From Rhinopithecimicrobium faecis (GTDB lineage Bacteria; Bacteroidota; Bacteroidia; Sphingobacteriales; Sphingobacteriaceae), in contig JAGKSB010000003.1 in NCBI GenBank assembly GCA_017942165.1, forward strand, positions 186,001-250,000: DNA of 64,000 bases, written 5' to 3'. The position numbers were made by a program, and so were the translations under genes. A model generated the notes under the pieces. It did no database searches. It was not told where the DNA came from and was given only the letters and a program-made list of their open reading frames with translations. This document shows, piece after piece, positions 35,724-44,916 of the stretch. Each line of letters begins with the position of its first letter. The first letter of the stretch is position 1.

Positions 35724-37004
35724 ATGAAAATATTTTGTACCTTTTTAGCCGCATTTCTATTGGTAAACTTCCATGCTTTTGCGCAAGATAAAACTTGGCA
35801 GATAGAATTAAAGCCGCAGGGAGCAGTTTCTGAGTCTTACTTAGCTATAGCCAAAGAAAATTCACCTGAATTTTCAAACGATTATATAAGTCCATTTCTA
35901 GCGGGAAATAAACCCTCCTCTATTGCTGTAATCCTAACTAAAGGACAGGCTAAAACAACCATGGACCGATTAATTCAGCATTTTAATTATACAACTAAGA
36001 AATTTTATAGCTATCACCTTGGGGACGACGTGATCCTAGGTGATAGCATAAGCAAGGTTTTTGAACCCGCAAAGGAGGGAAACCTTCTTTCTGATGGGCC
36101 TAATTTTGTACTTATAAATAAATTAAGTGATACCAAGGAAATCGCAGGGTACTCCTGCAACCTCACAGAACTTGAAGTAGGGATCCCTTATGATGGGTCT
36201 CTTAAAGTGAAATTATGGCATACCACAGCACTTCCAAGCTATACCTTAACGCAGCTTCCTTTTCTGGAATTTGTGGAGGGGGCTGTTTTAGGTATTGAAC
36301 TACTCCCTTTCGATAGGCCTGATGTTGGTTATTTTGCTGAACAGGTGAAAACGATCCCTTCAACGCCCACTAATTTTGAGCTTCCTAAAGATATGGATAT
36401 CCTAGAAATGGAAGATCTGCTAAGCAGCGTCGACGATTCTATTGAAGCGGAAGACTATAGCACGATATTTCCGCTTGCCGCAGGATATCGTTACCACTAC
36501 ACCGAAGATGCAAATTATGGCCCCGTATTTAGTATACAGGATTCCAATGGAAAGGCGGTGCTTGAGGGTACCTTTTATTCCTTAGAAAAGATTGGTGAAG
36601 ACTGCGCCCTACTAATGAATACGGACAATAAATTCTGGCTTATAGATCCGTCGGTAAAGCTGCGTAATAAAGATTCTTTCGACCAAGTTTACGCCCTTGG
36701 AAATAATAATTTGGTTTTTGTTAATGGAGAGAACTCGGGCGTGTTAACCAATACGGGAGAATATCTAATACAGCATATCGCAGAAATTGATTATATCCAA
36801 GATGGGAAATATATCTTTAAGCGCGATGGAAAATATGGAATCCTTTCTGAGGATGCTGTGGAGCTCCTAAAGCCGACATTCACAGAGTTGAATATGCCTT
36901 ATGGTGACCCTGAAAAGGCGCTTTCTATTAATTATCAGCTTCCAGGAAAAGCAACACAAAATACATCCATTGAAGCGTTTTTTAAATTATTTAAACTGGA
37001 TTAA
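35724..37004 (+). CDS. Exported protein with WG-repeat-like C-terminus
   Basis: 426 residues with a Sec signal peptide (1-20, MKIFCTFLAAFLLVNFHAFA). No named family was recognised for the main body. The middle (~125-220) has KEIAGYSCNLTELEVG...VKLWHTTALPSY, reminiscent of DUF4412/GLPGLI proteins, where a stability-check sequence of that shape recurs. The C-terminal part (~245-420) has beta-rich motifs such as GKYIFKRDGKYGILSED and LKPTFTELNMPYGD that look like WG repeats. It is probably periplasmic or surface-associated. It stands alone, with a tandem repeat and a bidirectional terminator behind it. Confidence 0.72.
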   Translation: MKIFCTFLAAFLLVNFHAFAQDKTWQIELKPQGAVSESYLAIAKENSPEFSNDYISPFLAGNKPSSIAVILTKGQAKTTMDRLIQHFNYTTKKFYSYHLGDDVILGDSISKVFEPAKEGNLLSDGPNFVLINKLSDTKEIAGYSCNLTELEVGIPYDGSLKVKLWHTTALPSYTLTQLPFLEFVEGAVLGIELLPFDRPDVGYFAEQVKTIPSTPTNFELPKDMDILEMEDLLSSVDDSIEAEDYSTIFPLAAGYRYHYTEDANYGPVFSIQDSNGKAVLEGTFYSLEKIGEDCALLMNTDNKFWLIDPSVKLRNKDSFDQVYALGNNNLVFVNGENSGVLTNTGEYLIQHIAEIDYIQDGKYIFKRDGKYGILSEDAVELLKPTFTELNMPYGDPEKALSINYQLPGKATQNTSIEAFFKLFKLD

Positions 37005-37013
37005 TCTAAGAAA

Positions 37014-37057
37014 ACTGCAGTAATTCTTAATAACTGCATAAATTCTTAATAACTTCA
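37014..37057 (+). repeat. 19-bp tandem repeat just behind a stop codon
   Basis: ACTGCAGTAATTCTTAATA at 37014-37032 is followed directly by a copy with two changes at 37033-37051, then a partial ACTTCA. It begins nine bases after the stop of the exported protein gene. Confidence 0.85.
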
Positions 37058-37089
37058 TTTTTTTCTAAAAATCTATTCTTTAAAATACG

Positions 37090-37134
37090 AAAAGCTAAAA
37101 ATGCCGAAAATTTCTTTCGGCATTTTTAGCTTTT
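37090..37134. terminator. Bidirectional terminator
   Basis: Perfect 20-base arms 37090-37109 and 37115-37134 with a 5-base loop; the core is ATGCCGAAA/TTTCGGCAT, with A/T runs at the outer ends. It lies between the convergent exported-protein gene and the metal-efflux operon. Confidence 0.93.
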
Positions 37135-37151
37135 TAATATTGGAAAATAGT

Positions 37152-40100
37152 TTACTTCGCAGCTTTCTTATAGCTGTAGTAAAATACAATTGGCAACACC
37201 GTAAATGATAAGACCAGGCAGGCTATTAAGCCACCGACAATCATAATTGCTAAAGGCTTCTGAATTTCTGAGCCCATACCTTGCGATAAAGCTGCTGGCA
37301 ATAGCCCTACAGATCCCATAAGCGCAATCATCAATACCGGGCGAATCCTCGAAATCACGGCTTCCTGAATCGCTATCTTTAAGGGCATCCCTAATCTTAA
37401 GTGCTCCTTCATAACGCCGATAAGGACTATGCCATCAATCGTGGCCACACCAAATAGAATAATAAAGCCTATACCCGCAGAGATACCAAAAATAGTTCCT
37501 GAAATCCAGAGCGATAGAAACCCGCCAACAAAGGCAAAGGGGAGAGTAATAGCAGCAATTGCCGTATCTTTAAAATTGCCAAAATTAGCATATAAGAGCA
37601 GTACAATAAGGAGTAAGGAGATGGGAACAACGGTCATCAGCTGCTTTGCGGCGCGCTCCTTAGATTCAAATTCTCCCGCCCACACCATGTTATTTTCCTT
37701 AGGAAGCTGCACCTGCTTAGCCACCAGGCTTTTTGCCTCAGCAATGGTGGAGCCTAAGTCACGCCCTTCAATACTAAATCCTATGGCGATATACCGCGCA
37801 TTTCCCTCGCGATAGATAAATGCAGGTCCTGTGACATAATCTATGCTGGCAATTTCTTTTAAAGGTATTTTTTGTTGCTCTTTTGTGGGAATTAGAATAT
37901 TACCTATCTTCTCGGGGCTGTCTCTATAGGCTTCTTGATAGCGTAGTTGAATGTCAAATATGCGCTCCTGTTCATAGAATTTCGATGCTGCCTGCCCACC
38001 GATGGTCATCGCTATGATGGCCTGCACGTCTGCGGTATTTATGCCGTAACGCGCCATTTTTGAATCGTGCAGCTGAATGCGTAACTCTGGAAGACCTATA
38101 TTTCGGTAAATAGTAAGGTCTGTGATACCTGGAACTTCCGTAATAACATCGGAAACCTGCTCAGCCATTTTTTCTAAATCTGCTAAATCGTGACCGAAAA
38201 TTTTTATTACAAGAGCTGATTTTACACCCGCTACATACTCTTCGACATTATCCTGGATAGGCTGACTAAAGGCGAATGATACGCCAGGGTAGCGTTGAAG
38301 ACTAGCGCGCATTTGTGTCAGAAGGTCTTCTTTGGAAAGACCTTTATCCCATGTTTCCTGCGGCTTAAGCTGGATATTAAATTCTATATTAAAGAATCCC
38401 GTAGGGTCGGTACCATCATTGGGGCGCCCCGTCTGCGTGAATATAAAGTCTATTTCCGAGAATTCTGCTCGCAGCATGGTCTTCATCTCTTTTGTTAGAC
38501 GTGTGGACTCTGTGAGGTTGACGGAGTTCGGAAGTGTAGCGCGCACATAAATAGCACCCTCATTTAACTTCGGAAGGAACTCTGAACCATAGTTTGAGAA
38601 TTTTACCCCCGACACCAAGAGAACGCCTACAAAGATACCTAGGGTAAGCTTCTTGCGAGAAAAGCTTACCTGATATAATTTGTATACCGCCTGTTTAAAG
38701 AAACGCGCTATTTTATTATCACGTTCCACAATATTCTTTTGAAGCAAGTAGTTGCACATAACAGGCACATAAGTTAAGCTCAATAGCAGTGACCCTATAA
38801 GGGCGTAACCTAGGGTGTATGCGAGTGGGGAAAACATTTTCCCCTCCACTTTTTCAAAAGAGAAAATGGGAAATAGCGCAACAATTAGAATCAAGAGGGC
38901 GAAAAAAATATACCGCGCCACAGATCCCGTAGCCTGCTTTATTAAACCCATCTTCGATGATTTATTAAAGGCTGTCATCCCGAGTTGAGAGGCCCGCTTT
39001 TCTAGGGCGACGAACACATGCTCCACAATCACTAATGTTCCCTCCAGCAGGAGCCCAAAATCTAAGGAGCCTAAGGATATTAAGTTTGCAGGAACGCCCT
39101 GAATTTTGAGCATAATAATTGCAAATAGAAAGGATAGGGGAATAACGGAGGCTACGATAAATGTCGTCTTCCAATTGTAGAGAAATATAAATACAATTAG
39201 GGAAACCAGCACAATACCCTCCACAAGGTTGTGGCTTACCGTTCGCACGGTGGTATCTACAAGGGTACTGCGATCGACGATGGGTTTAATCTGAATATTC
39301 GAGGGCAGGATACGGCTGTTGAGTTCCTCAATTTTTGATTTTAACTTCGCAATTACTTGAGCAGGGTCCTCCCCACGGAGCATCACCACAATTCCCTCTA
39401 CGACATCATCCTGCTCATTATAGCCTACCTGTCCTAGGCGCGGTTTTGCCGTAATAGCTACCTCAGCGACATGCTTAATAAGAATTGGTGTGCTTCCATT
39501 TTTCTGAATGAAGATATTTTCAATATCTTCTTTTTTATCTAATAGCCCTACACCACGGACTACATAAGCCTGCTTCCCTTGCTGAATAACATCACCACCG
39601 ACATTGATATTTGAGTTTGAAACAGCCTCAAAAACCTCTAAAGCGCTGATATTGTAGGTGTGCAGCTGTGTGGGGTTTATCTTTATTTCATAGATCTTCT
39701 CCTCCCCACCAAAGCTGACGACATCCGCCACCCCGGGTACGCCGAGCAACTCCCTTTCAATCACCCAATCTTGGGTGGCAGATAGCTCCTTAATAGGTAA
39801 GTCCGACTCAATAATGTAGCGGAATATCTCACCTGTAGCACCATAGGGCGGCTCAATACGTGCTTCAGCCTGCTCGGGAAGTGCGACATTGTTAAGCCTA
39901 TTGCTGACATACTGCTGTGCATAGAAGTCATCTACTTCTTCTTCGAATTGTACCGTTACCACGGAAAGTCCAAATAAGGATATAGAGCGTACCTGCGATT
40001 TTTTAGGAATGGTATTTACAGCTCTGGAGATGGGCAGGGTAATGAATTTCTCAATCTCTTCTGCGGAGCGTCCCGGCCATTGTGTGATTATTCGCGCTCG

Positions 40101-40244
40101 GGTGTTGGTGACATCTGGAAAAGCTTCAATGGGCGTATGCATATAAGCATAGCTACCATAGCCTAACAGGCCTAAGGTCGCTAAGAGTATAAAGAGGGAG
40201 TTCTTGAGCGAGAAGGAGACTATATTTTGAACAAATTTTTGCAT
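37152..40244 (-). CDS. Heavy-metal efflux RND pump (CusA/CzcA family)
   Basis: HME-type RND inner-membrane pump, 1030 residues, exporting metal ions by proton antiport. It starts MQKFVQNIVSFSLKNSLFILLA, with the CzcA-like block PIEAFPDVTNTRARIITQWPG (~37-57). Twelve helices are inferred from the two hydrophobic half-repeats. The TM4 motif is DFGLLLEGTLVIVEH: Asp395, Glu401 and Glu408, where CzcA has Asp, Asp and Glu, so the middle acid is changed conservatively. The metal cannot be named: Cu(I)/Ag(I) or Zn/Co/Ni/Cd remain possible. It is last in the order OMF-adaptor-pump and follows the adaptor gene by one base. Unlike the other RND gene in this window it is not fused to an OMF. Confidence 0.94.
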   Translation of the reverse strand: MQKFVQNIVSFSLKNSLFILLATLGLLGYGSYAYMHTPIEAFPDVTNTRARIITQWPGRSAEEIEKFITLPISRAVNTIPKKSQVRSISLFGLSVVTVQFEEEVDDFYAQQYVSNRLNNVALPEQAEARIEPPYGATGEIFRYIIESDLPIKELSATQDWVIERELLGVPGVADVVSFGGEEKIYEIKINPTQLHTYNISALEVFEAVSNSNINVGGDVIQQGKQAYVVRGVGLLDKKEDIENIFIQKNGSTPILIKHVAEVAITAKPRLGQVGYNEQDDVVEGIVVMLRGEDPAQVIAKLKSKIEELNSRILPSNIQIKPIVDRSTLVDTTVRTVSHNLVEGIVLVSLIVFIFLYNWKTTFIVASVIPLSFLFAIIMLKIQGVPANLISLGSLDFGLLLEGTLVIVEHVFVALEKRASQLGMTAFNKSSKMGLIKQATGSVARYIFFALLILIVALFPIFSFEKVEGKMFSPLAYTLGYALIGSLLLSLTYVPVMCNYLLQKNIVERDNKIARFFKQAVYKLYQVSFSRKKLTLGIFVGVLLVSGVKFSNYGSEFLPKLNEGAIYVRATLPNSVNLTESTRLTKEMKTMLRAEFSEIDFIFTQTGRPNDGTDPTGFFNIEFNIQLKPQETWDKGLSKEDLLTQMRASLQRYPGVSFAFSQPIQDNVEEYVAGVKSALVIKIFGHDLADLEKMAEQVSDVITEVPGITDLTIYRNIGLPELRIQLHDSKMARYGINTADVQAIIAMTIGGQAASKFYEQERIFDIQLRYQEAYRDSPEKIGNILIPTKEQQKIPLKEIASIDYVTGPAFIYREGNARYIAIGFSIEGRDLGSTIAEAKSLVAKQVQLPKENNMVWAGEFESKERAAKQLMTVVPISLLLIVLLLYANFGNFKDTAIAAITLPFAFVGGFLSLWISGTIFGISAGIGFIILFGVATIDGIVLIGVMKEHLRLGMPLKIAIQEAVISRIRPVLMIALMGSVGLLPAALSQGMGSEIQKPLAIMIVGGLIACLVLSFTVLPIVFYYSYKKAAK

Positions 40245-40245
40245 A

Positions 40246-41388
40246 TTAGTGAGAGTTCAGGGCTTCAAAAATTAAGAGTTCATTGGCGGAAATCAAGCGA
40301 TCGCCGACTTCAAAGCCTTCTTTGACGTAGCTGTATTCATTGTTTTTATAGGCCGCTACTACAGCAATTTTCTCGATATGGCAGTCATCTTTATAGCGCA
40401 GCACAAAATGCTTATTTTGATAGAATATTATATGGCTATTGGGAATGGCTATAAGTTCTTCCTGTGCATGTGGCGTGAGCAGTTGAATTTCTGCGCTCAT
40501 GCCAGGCTTTAGTTTTAACGCCGTATTCGAAAGCACCACCTTCGCTTTGAGCACATGTTCATCTTGGTTGAAGACATTGGAGATCGCCGCTATTTTCCCG
40601 GAAAATGGACTGTCCGGAAAGGCTACTGTTTCCACCTGCACTTCAGCGCCGACTGTGACGGCATTTAGGTCACGCACGTGAATATTGACCATCACCCAAA
40701 CTTCATGGAGGTTGGAAAGCACGAATATAGGCTCCTGTAGGGCTTCCAATGTCTGGCCTGGGCTAATGGATTTCTCCACGATAAATCCATCTTTTGGTGC
40801 ACGCACTTCAAAGATCCCTTGCGCGGGAAGCGCGTTGTAGAAGTTCGTATTTTTCGCTAGCTGCTTACCTGCTGCCTGTAAATTCTTTAAGGCTACCTGT
40901 GTTTCTTCGATCTCAGCCGCCGCAATTAATCCGTCTTCAAGCATGCTTTGCTGACGCTTCAGACGTTGCTGAACACCAACCAGGGCGTTGCTATTTTGCT
41001 GCTGCTCCTGCGCTAAATCATGGATAGCGGTGGATTTAATGCTCGCTAGTAGCTGCCCCTTTTTAACATAGTCTCCTAAGTCTACATAGACTGCTTGGAC
41101 AGCGCCCGAGAGCGTTGGCGAAATAGAAGCGACTTCATTTTCATTGTAGCTGACTTGCCCTACGAAGTTTAGCTGCTCCATTACGGGGCGTTTCTTCAAG
41201 CTTATAGTTTGTAGCAGGGGCTTAAACTCCGTAGGAAGGCAGAAGAGGCTGTCTGCTGCGGGGGCTTCCCGCTGCTTTAGGCCTCCTTGGCAACTGCAAA
41301 CTGCAAGGAGGAATAGCGCAAAGCTAATTCCTTTACAGGCTTTTAAGAGATAGGTGAATTTTCCTGTTTTGGCGTTTAATGGTAGCAT
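40246..41388 (-). CDS. Metal-efflux periplasmic adaptor (CusB/CzcB-like lipoprotein)
   Basis: Membrane-fusion protein of the HME tripartite exporter, 380 residues. The N-terminus carries a basic stretch, a hydrophobic core ISFALFLLAVCSC (~20-32) and probable lipidation at the second Cys. The lipoyl halves are SISPTLSGAVQAVYVDLGDYVKKGQLLASI (~87-116) and VRAPKDGFIVEKSISPGQTL (~198-217), with an alpha-hairpin containing VGVQQRLKRQQSMLEDG between. No His/Met-rich metal-binding tail is apparent. Its stop (40246-40248) lies one base from the pump start, so translation is coupled. The OMF gene is 33 bp upstream. Confidence 0.92.
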   Translation of the reverse strand: MLPLNAKTGKFTYLLKACKGISFALFLLAVCSCQGGLKQREAPAADSLFCLPTEFKPLLQTISLKKRPVMEQLNFVGQVSYNENEVASISPTLSGAVQAVYVDLGDYVKKGQLLASIKSTAIHDLAQEQQQNSNALVGVQQRLKRQQSMLEDGLIAAAEIEETQVALKNLQAAGKQLAKNTNFYNALPAQGIFEVRAPKDGFIVEKSISPGQTLEALQEPIFVLSNLHEVWVMVNIHVRDLNAVTVGAEVQVETVAFPDSPFSGKIAAISNVFNQDEHVLKAKVVLSNTALKLKPGMSAEIQLLTPHAQEELIAIPNSHIIFYQNKHFVLRYKDDCHIEKIAVVAAYKNNEYSYVKEGFEVGDRLISANELLIFEALNSH

Positions 41389-41421
41389 AAATTATCAATA
41401 TTATGGGGGCTAATGGCGTAC

Positions 41422-42702
41422 TTATAAAATGTCTTTTCCAATGGTAAACTGCAGCTCTTCTACTGTTTTTAGATATTCTTCTTGTGCAGTTAGCAGCGTA
41501 CGTTGATGCGTGCTATAGGCTTGCATAAAATCTAGAAAAGCTAATAAGCTAAGGTTATTTGCTTGCAAGTTCTTGCTGTAGCTATGTAGGGTTTGCTGCA
41601 TACGCAGTTGTAGCGCAGGATCCCAGCTTTCTAAGTGCGCTTGCTGCAGCGCAAGCCTGCTAATGGTGGCCGTAATTTCGTTGCTAAGCTGTTGCTGTAG
41701 CTTTTCTTTAAGCAGCTCCTTATGCTGTACCGCGAGGGTTGCCGCTTTAATAGCGCCCTTATTTCTATTGAATATCGGAAGCTCACTGCGCAGTGAGAGC
41801 CCTATAAAATCACGCATTATATTGCCACCACGGTCATAAGCAACCCCCAGCCTGAGGTCGGGTTTCGCTTCCGCACGCGCTATCGTTTCCTGCTGTTTGG
41901 CAATGGCTATTTCCTGATTTGCAAGCTGTAGGTCGGAGCGCTGTAGTAGGGCTTCATGGATATAGGCATCAGGGCGATTTATGGGGATATACTGGTCTAT
42001 TACTAGGAGGTTATTTAAGGTGATATCTTGATTCGCGGGTAGGTTAATAAGATTTTTCAGTGCCGTATAGCGGAGGATCTTTCGGTTGGAGATTTCCTGT
42101 AGCTCAAACTTTATATGTTGATTTTCAGTTTTTATACGTAGGACATCTACCTCAGCGATATTTCCCGCTGCAGCTTGCTTTTCATAGGATTTTAGAAGCT
42201 CTTCCAGCAGCTGTACCTGTTCTTTGACAAGGGATTCTTCCGCTTGCGTTTGCTGAAGTTCCAGAAGCATAATGCGGAGCTCATACTTGAGGTTACGCAG
42301 GAGCTCTGCAAAATCTATTTCTGCAGACTGCAGCAGCAGGTCTTGGAGCTCGATACGTTTTTTTCTTTTTCCCGCAGTTTCTATCAGTTGCTCTACGGCG
42401 ATAGAAATTTGCTGCCTTTGGCCGTAGGAGCCAATTAAAGAAGGGAGCTTTTCCGCTGTCTTATTGGAAAATAGATTAATCTCCTCCACCGCAAATTCAG
42501 GGTTGGGCCAGTATGAAGCCTGTAATTTCAAGGCCTCGGCATGTTGAATTTTATAGCGTTCCGCGAGCAGGCTGAGGTTTTGTGTCAGAAAGATTTCCTC
42601 CACTTCCTTATTGGTAAGTTGTTGGCTCGAGAGACTTTTTTCTTGACAGGCTCCCTGTTGGTAGAGGCAATAAAATAAGAGGATAATAGCTAATTTCTTC
42701 AC
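41422..42702 (-). CDS. Outer-membrane efflux channel (TolC/CzcC-like)
   Basis: OMF protein of the metal-efflux operon, 426 residues, start codon GTG at 42702. The signal peptide MKKLAIILLFYCLYQQGACQE (~1-20) may be of ordinary or lipoprotein type (GAC|Q). The body has the two helix-rich halves of OMF proteins (~30-215 and ~235-426), including YKIQHAEALKLQASYWPNPEFAVEEINLF and KQQETIARAEAKPDLRLGVAYDRGG. It forms trimeric channels through the outer membrane. It is the first structural gene of the exporter operon; a candidate promoter and a direct repeat that could bind the response regulator lie just upstream. Confidence 0.92.
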   Translation of the reverse strand: MKKLAIILLFYCLYQQGACQEKSLSSQQLTNKEVEEIFLTQNLSLLAERYKIQHAEALKLQASYWPNPEFAVEEINLFSNKTAEKLPSLIGSYGQRQQISIAVEQLIETAGKRKKRIELQDLLLQSAEIDFAELLRNLKYELRIMLLELQQTQAEESLVKEQVQLLEELLKSYEKQAAAGNIAEVDVLRIKTENQHIKFELQEISNRKILRYTALKNLINLPANQDITLNNLLVIDQYIPINRPDAYIHEALLQRSDLQLANQEIAIAKQQETIARAEAKPDLRLGVAYDRGGNIMRDFIGLSLRSELPIFNRNKGAIKAATLAVQHKELLKEKLQQQLSNEITATISRLALQQAHLESWDPALQLRMQQTLHSYSKNLQANNLSLLAFLDFMQAYSTHQRTLLTAQEEYLKTVEELQFTIGKDIL

Positions 42703-42721
42703 AGCAGTTTTTATTTTACTG

Positions 42722-42777
42722 CAAAGATAGGGGGGGACTATTAAGGGGGTATTTAGGTTAGATTAGAATTTGATTAG
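42722..42777 (-). promoter_or_regulatory. Candidate promoter and response-regulator site of the metal-efflux operon
   Basis: In the gap between the kinase stop and the OMF start, the minus strand has TATCTTTG (42729-42722), a -7 match about 13 bases from the predicted start site and 20 from the GTG. About 32 bp upstream of it are two direct GATTAG hexamers on the plus strand (42761-42766 and 42772-42777), exactly 11 bp apart. Direct repeats at one helical turn are typical of OmpR/PhoB-type binding. Assignment to the neighbouring regulator is inference. Confidence 0.45.
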
Positions 42778-42800
42778 AGCTTCCTAATTCGGTGTTTCCG

Positions 42801-44189
42801 TTATTTACTGTAGATGGGAAACAGTAATTCTACGACGGTGCCTGTACCCTTGAAGGTATTGTTGCCCGCAGCTCTTTCCGTAGCTTTGTCTTTTATTAGG
42901 AGCTGGATATCGTACTGTTTACAGACATTTTTTGTGAGCGAGAGACCGATGCCTGACCCTTTGAATTGGCGGGCTTGTTTTCCGCGGTAGAAGGTGTCTG
43001 TTACATAGGGCAACTCATCCGCAGCAATACCTATACCCTGATCATAAATACTCACTTTTAACTGCTCAGCAACACGCTCAAATTGAATATGTATCGGTTT
43101 GTTATCACTATATTTCACGGCATTTTCCAGGATATTATAGCAGGCTAATTGCATGGGGGATTCCAACGCTTTCAGCAGCAGTAATGTCGGAGGAAGGGGG
43201 GGGAAGTCAACGGTGAAGGTCGCTTGAAAGAGTTGTTGGCAGCGATCCATGCAATCCCAGAGAAGCTCATCGACGCGTACCGTTTGGAGTGGCTCCTGAG
43301 GCTTATTTGAGCCAGCCAGTAAGAGCATATTATTGATTATCTGGGTTAGAAAATCTATATGCGCTAAGACGGATAGTGTTACCTCTTGATATTCAGCAGG
43401 TGTTCTATCTTTTTGTGAAAATACTTCCATCTGTCCTCGGATTGCGGCGAGGGGCGTACGGAATTCATGCGATACATAGTTTACAAAATTATGCTGAATG
43501 CTAAAAGTGTCTGCCACTCGCGCCAGTAATTTATTGTACGTAATAAGCAATTCTTGGAGTTCGTCTTCAGCCTTAGCAATGGCGATAGGCTCTTGGAGCT
43601 TGCTCAGCTCTTTATTGGAAACCTCCGCAATAATACGTCTTAAGGGTTTATAAGCGATAGAAGTCAGGTATTTGGAGAGTACAATAATCGAGATCCAGCC
43701 CACTAGTAGCACAATAATAAGGATCGCAAGGAGCAGCTCCATCTGACTTTGGAATAACTGGGAATCTTTTTTTATGAAAACCACAAAATCCCCCTGATTA
43801 TCCTTATAGAAGAGGCCGAAGTAGAAGCTATCTTCCCCTTTAAAGAAGAGCTTTCCTTGCTTTTTAACTTTGGCTATATAAGAGGCTAAAAGCGCGGTTT
43901 CGGACTTTAAGTCGCCATATTCTATTTGGTTCAGTTGATTGAAAATAGCTACCTGTGTGCTCTGTAGAAGTTCATCAAACTGCGCTTTTACCAGTTGATG
44001 CTGCTGTTGCGGCTGTTCATCTTTCTCTAAGTAATAGATTGCAGTAAGTAGGGTAGTCTGTTGCAGATCTTTATACAGTGCATGCTGTGAGGTCTGATAA
44101 AATAGGGTATAGATAATTAAGGAGCAGCAGGCGAAGATAATTCCAAATACGAGGGAGGATATTACTGTTAAGCGTCTTCTTAAATTCAT
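42801..44189 (-). CDS. Two-component sensor histidine kinase (metal-responsive, CusS-like)
   Basis: Membrane sensor kinase of 462 residues. TM1 is at ~8-30, a periplasmic sensor domain at ~31-148, TM2 at ~150-170 (LLLAILIIVLLVGWISIIVLS), then a HAMP-like linker. The HisKA domain has phospho-acceptor His241 in NYVSHEFRTPLAAIRGQ. The HATPase has N-box ILENAVKYS (~350) and G-boxes DQGIGI and GSGIGLSLTKNV. It is followed by the exporter genes and preceded by its regulator 27 bp away. The ligand is presumably the exported metal, sensed in the periplasm (inference). No His/Met cluster in the sensor domain points to one metal. Confidence 0.93.
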   Translation of the reverse strand: MNLRRRLTVISSLVFGIIFACCSLIIYTLFYQTSQHALYKDLQQTTLLTAIYYLEKDEQPQQQHQLVKAQFDELLQSTQVAIFNQLNQIEYGDLKSETALLASYIAKVKKQGKLFFKGEDSFYFGLFYKDNQGDFVVFIKKDSQLFQSQMELLLAILIIVLLVGWISIIVLSKYLTSIAYKPLRRIIAEVSNKELSKLQEPIAIAKAEDELQELLITYNKLLARVADTFSIQHNFVNYVSHEFRTPLAAIRGQMEVFSQKDRTPAEYQEVTLSVLAHIDFLTQIINNMLLLAGSNKPQEPLQTVRVDELLWDCMDRCQQLFQATFTVDFPPLPPTLLLLKALESPMQLACYNILENAVKYSDNKPIHIQFERVAEQLKVSIYDQGIGIAADELPYVTDTFYRGKQARQFKGSGIGLSLTKNVCKQYDIQLLIKDKATERAAGNNTFKGTGTVVELLFPIYSK

Positions 44190-44216
44190 AGCTATTGAGT
44201 TTTAAATAATTCTTGC

Positions 44217-44888
44217 CTACCCTTTGAGCATATATCCTATCCCTTTTACCGTGTGGATATACTGTTGCTGTGACTCATCTATTTTTGTGCGTAGATAAGA
44301 GATATAGACATCAACGACATTGGAGTTGGTGTCAAAGTTGAGCCCCCAGACGGCGAGTAAAATCTGCCTGCGTGTGACCACCTTATTCTTATGCTCCACT
44401 AAGTAGCGCGCTAGTTTAAACTCTCTAGGTGATAGTTCAATCGGTCTTCCATCCTGAGTGAGGGTATACTGATCAAAGTTAAAGATTAAATTCCCTACAG
44501 AAAGGGAGTTATCTTCAAAATCTTGGTAGGAGCTACGTCGTTGGAGTGCTTTAAGGCGTGCTAGGAGCTCTTGAAAGTGAAAGGGTTTAACTAAGTAGTC
44601 ATCCGCTCCAGCATCCAGCGCTTGAATCTTATCTACGGTATCCGATAGTGCGCTCAGTATTAATATGGGCACCCTATTTTTTTTATAACGCAGGAGGCGA
44701 GTCAATTGGATGCCATCGATTCCGGGCAGCATAATATCTATAATGAGGAGGTCAAAACTATGATCTTCCAAGCATAGGCGTGCTTCCTCCGCAGAAGGGC
44801 ATAGCTGGATGGCATAGCCATTTTCCTGTAAACCCTTTACGATAAAATCTGAAATTCTGGTGTCGTCTTCGACTAGTAGTATCTGCAC
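44217..44888 (-). CDS. OmpR-family response regulator (metal-responsive, CusR-like)
   Basis: DNA-binding regulator of 223 residues. The receiver domain (~1-120) has phospho-acceptor Asp51 in LLIIDIMLPGIDG, acidic pair Glu7/Asp8/Asp9 and Lys ~102 in LVKPFHF. The winged-helix Trans_reg_C domain (~130-222) includes LSPREFKLARYLVEHKNKVVTRRQILLAVWG and the typical VVDVYISYLRTKID, ending VKGIGYMLKG. The start is GTG at 44888 (an ATG 5 bases upstream is out of frame). It is followed by its kinase and then the exporter genes. A strong terminator ends only 28 bp upstream of its start codon. Confidence 0.95.
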   Translation of the reverse strand: MQILLVEDDTRISDFIVKGLQENGYAIQLCPSAEEARLCLEDHSFDLLIIDIMLPGIDGIQLTRLLRYKKNRVPILILSALSDTVDKIQALDAGADDYLVKPFHFQELLARLKALQRRSSYQDFEDNSLSVGNLIFNFDQYTLTQDGRPIELSPREFKLARYLVEHKNKVVTRRQILLAVWGLNFDTNSNVVDVYISYLRTKIDESQQQYIHTVKGIGYMLKG

Positions 44889-44916
44889 AGCATTGACTTT
44901 TTTTAAAGATATAAAA

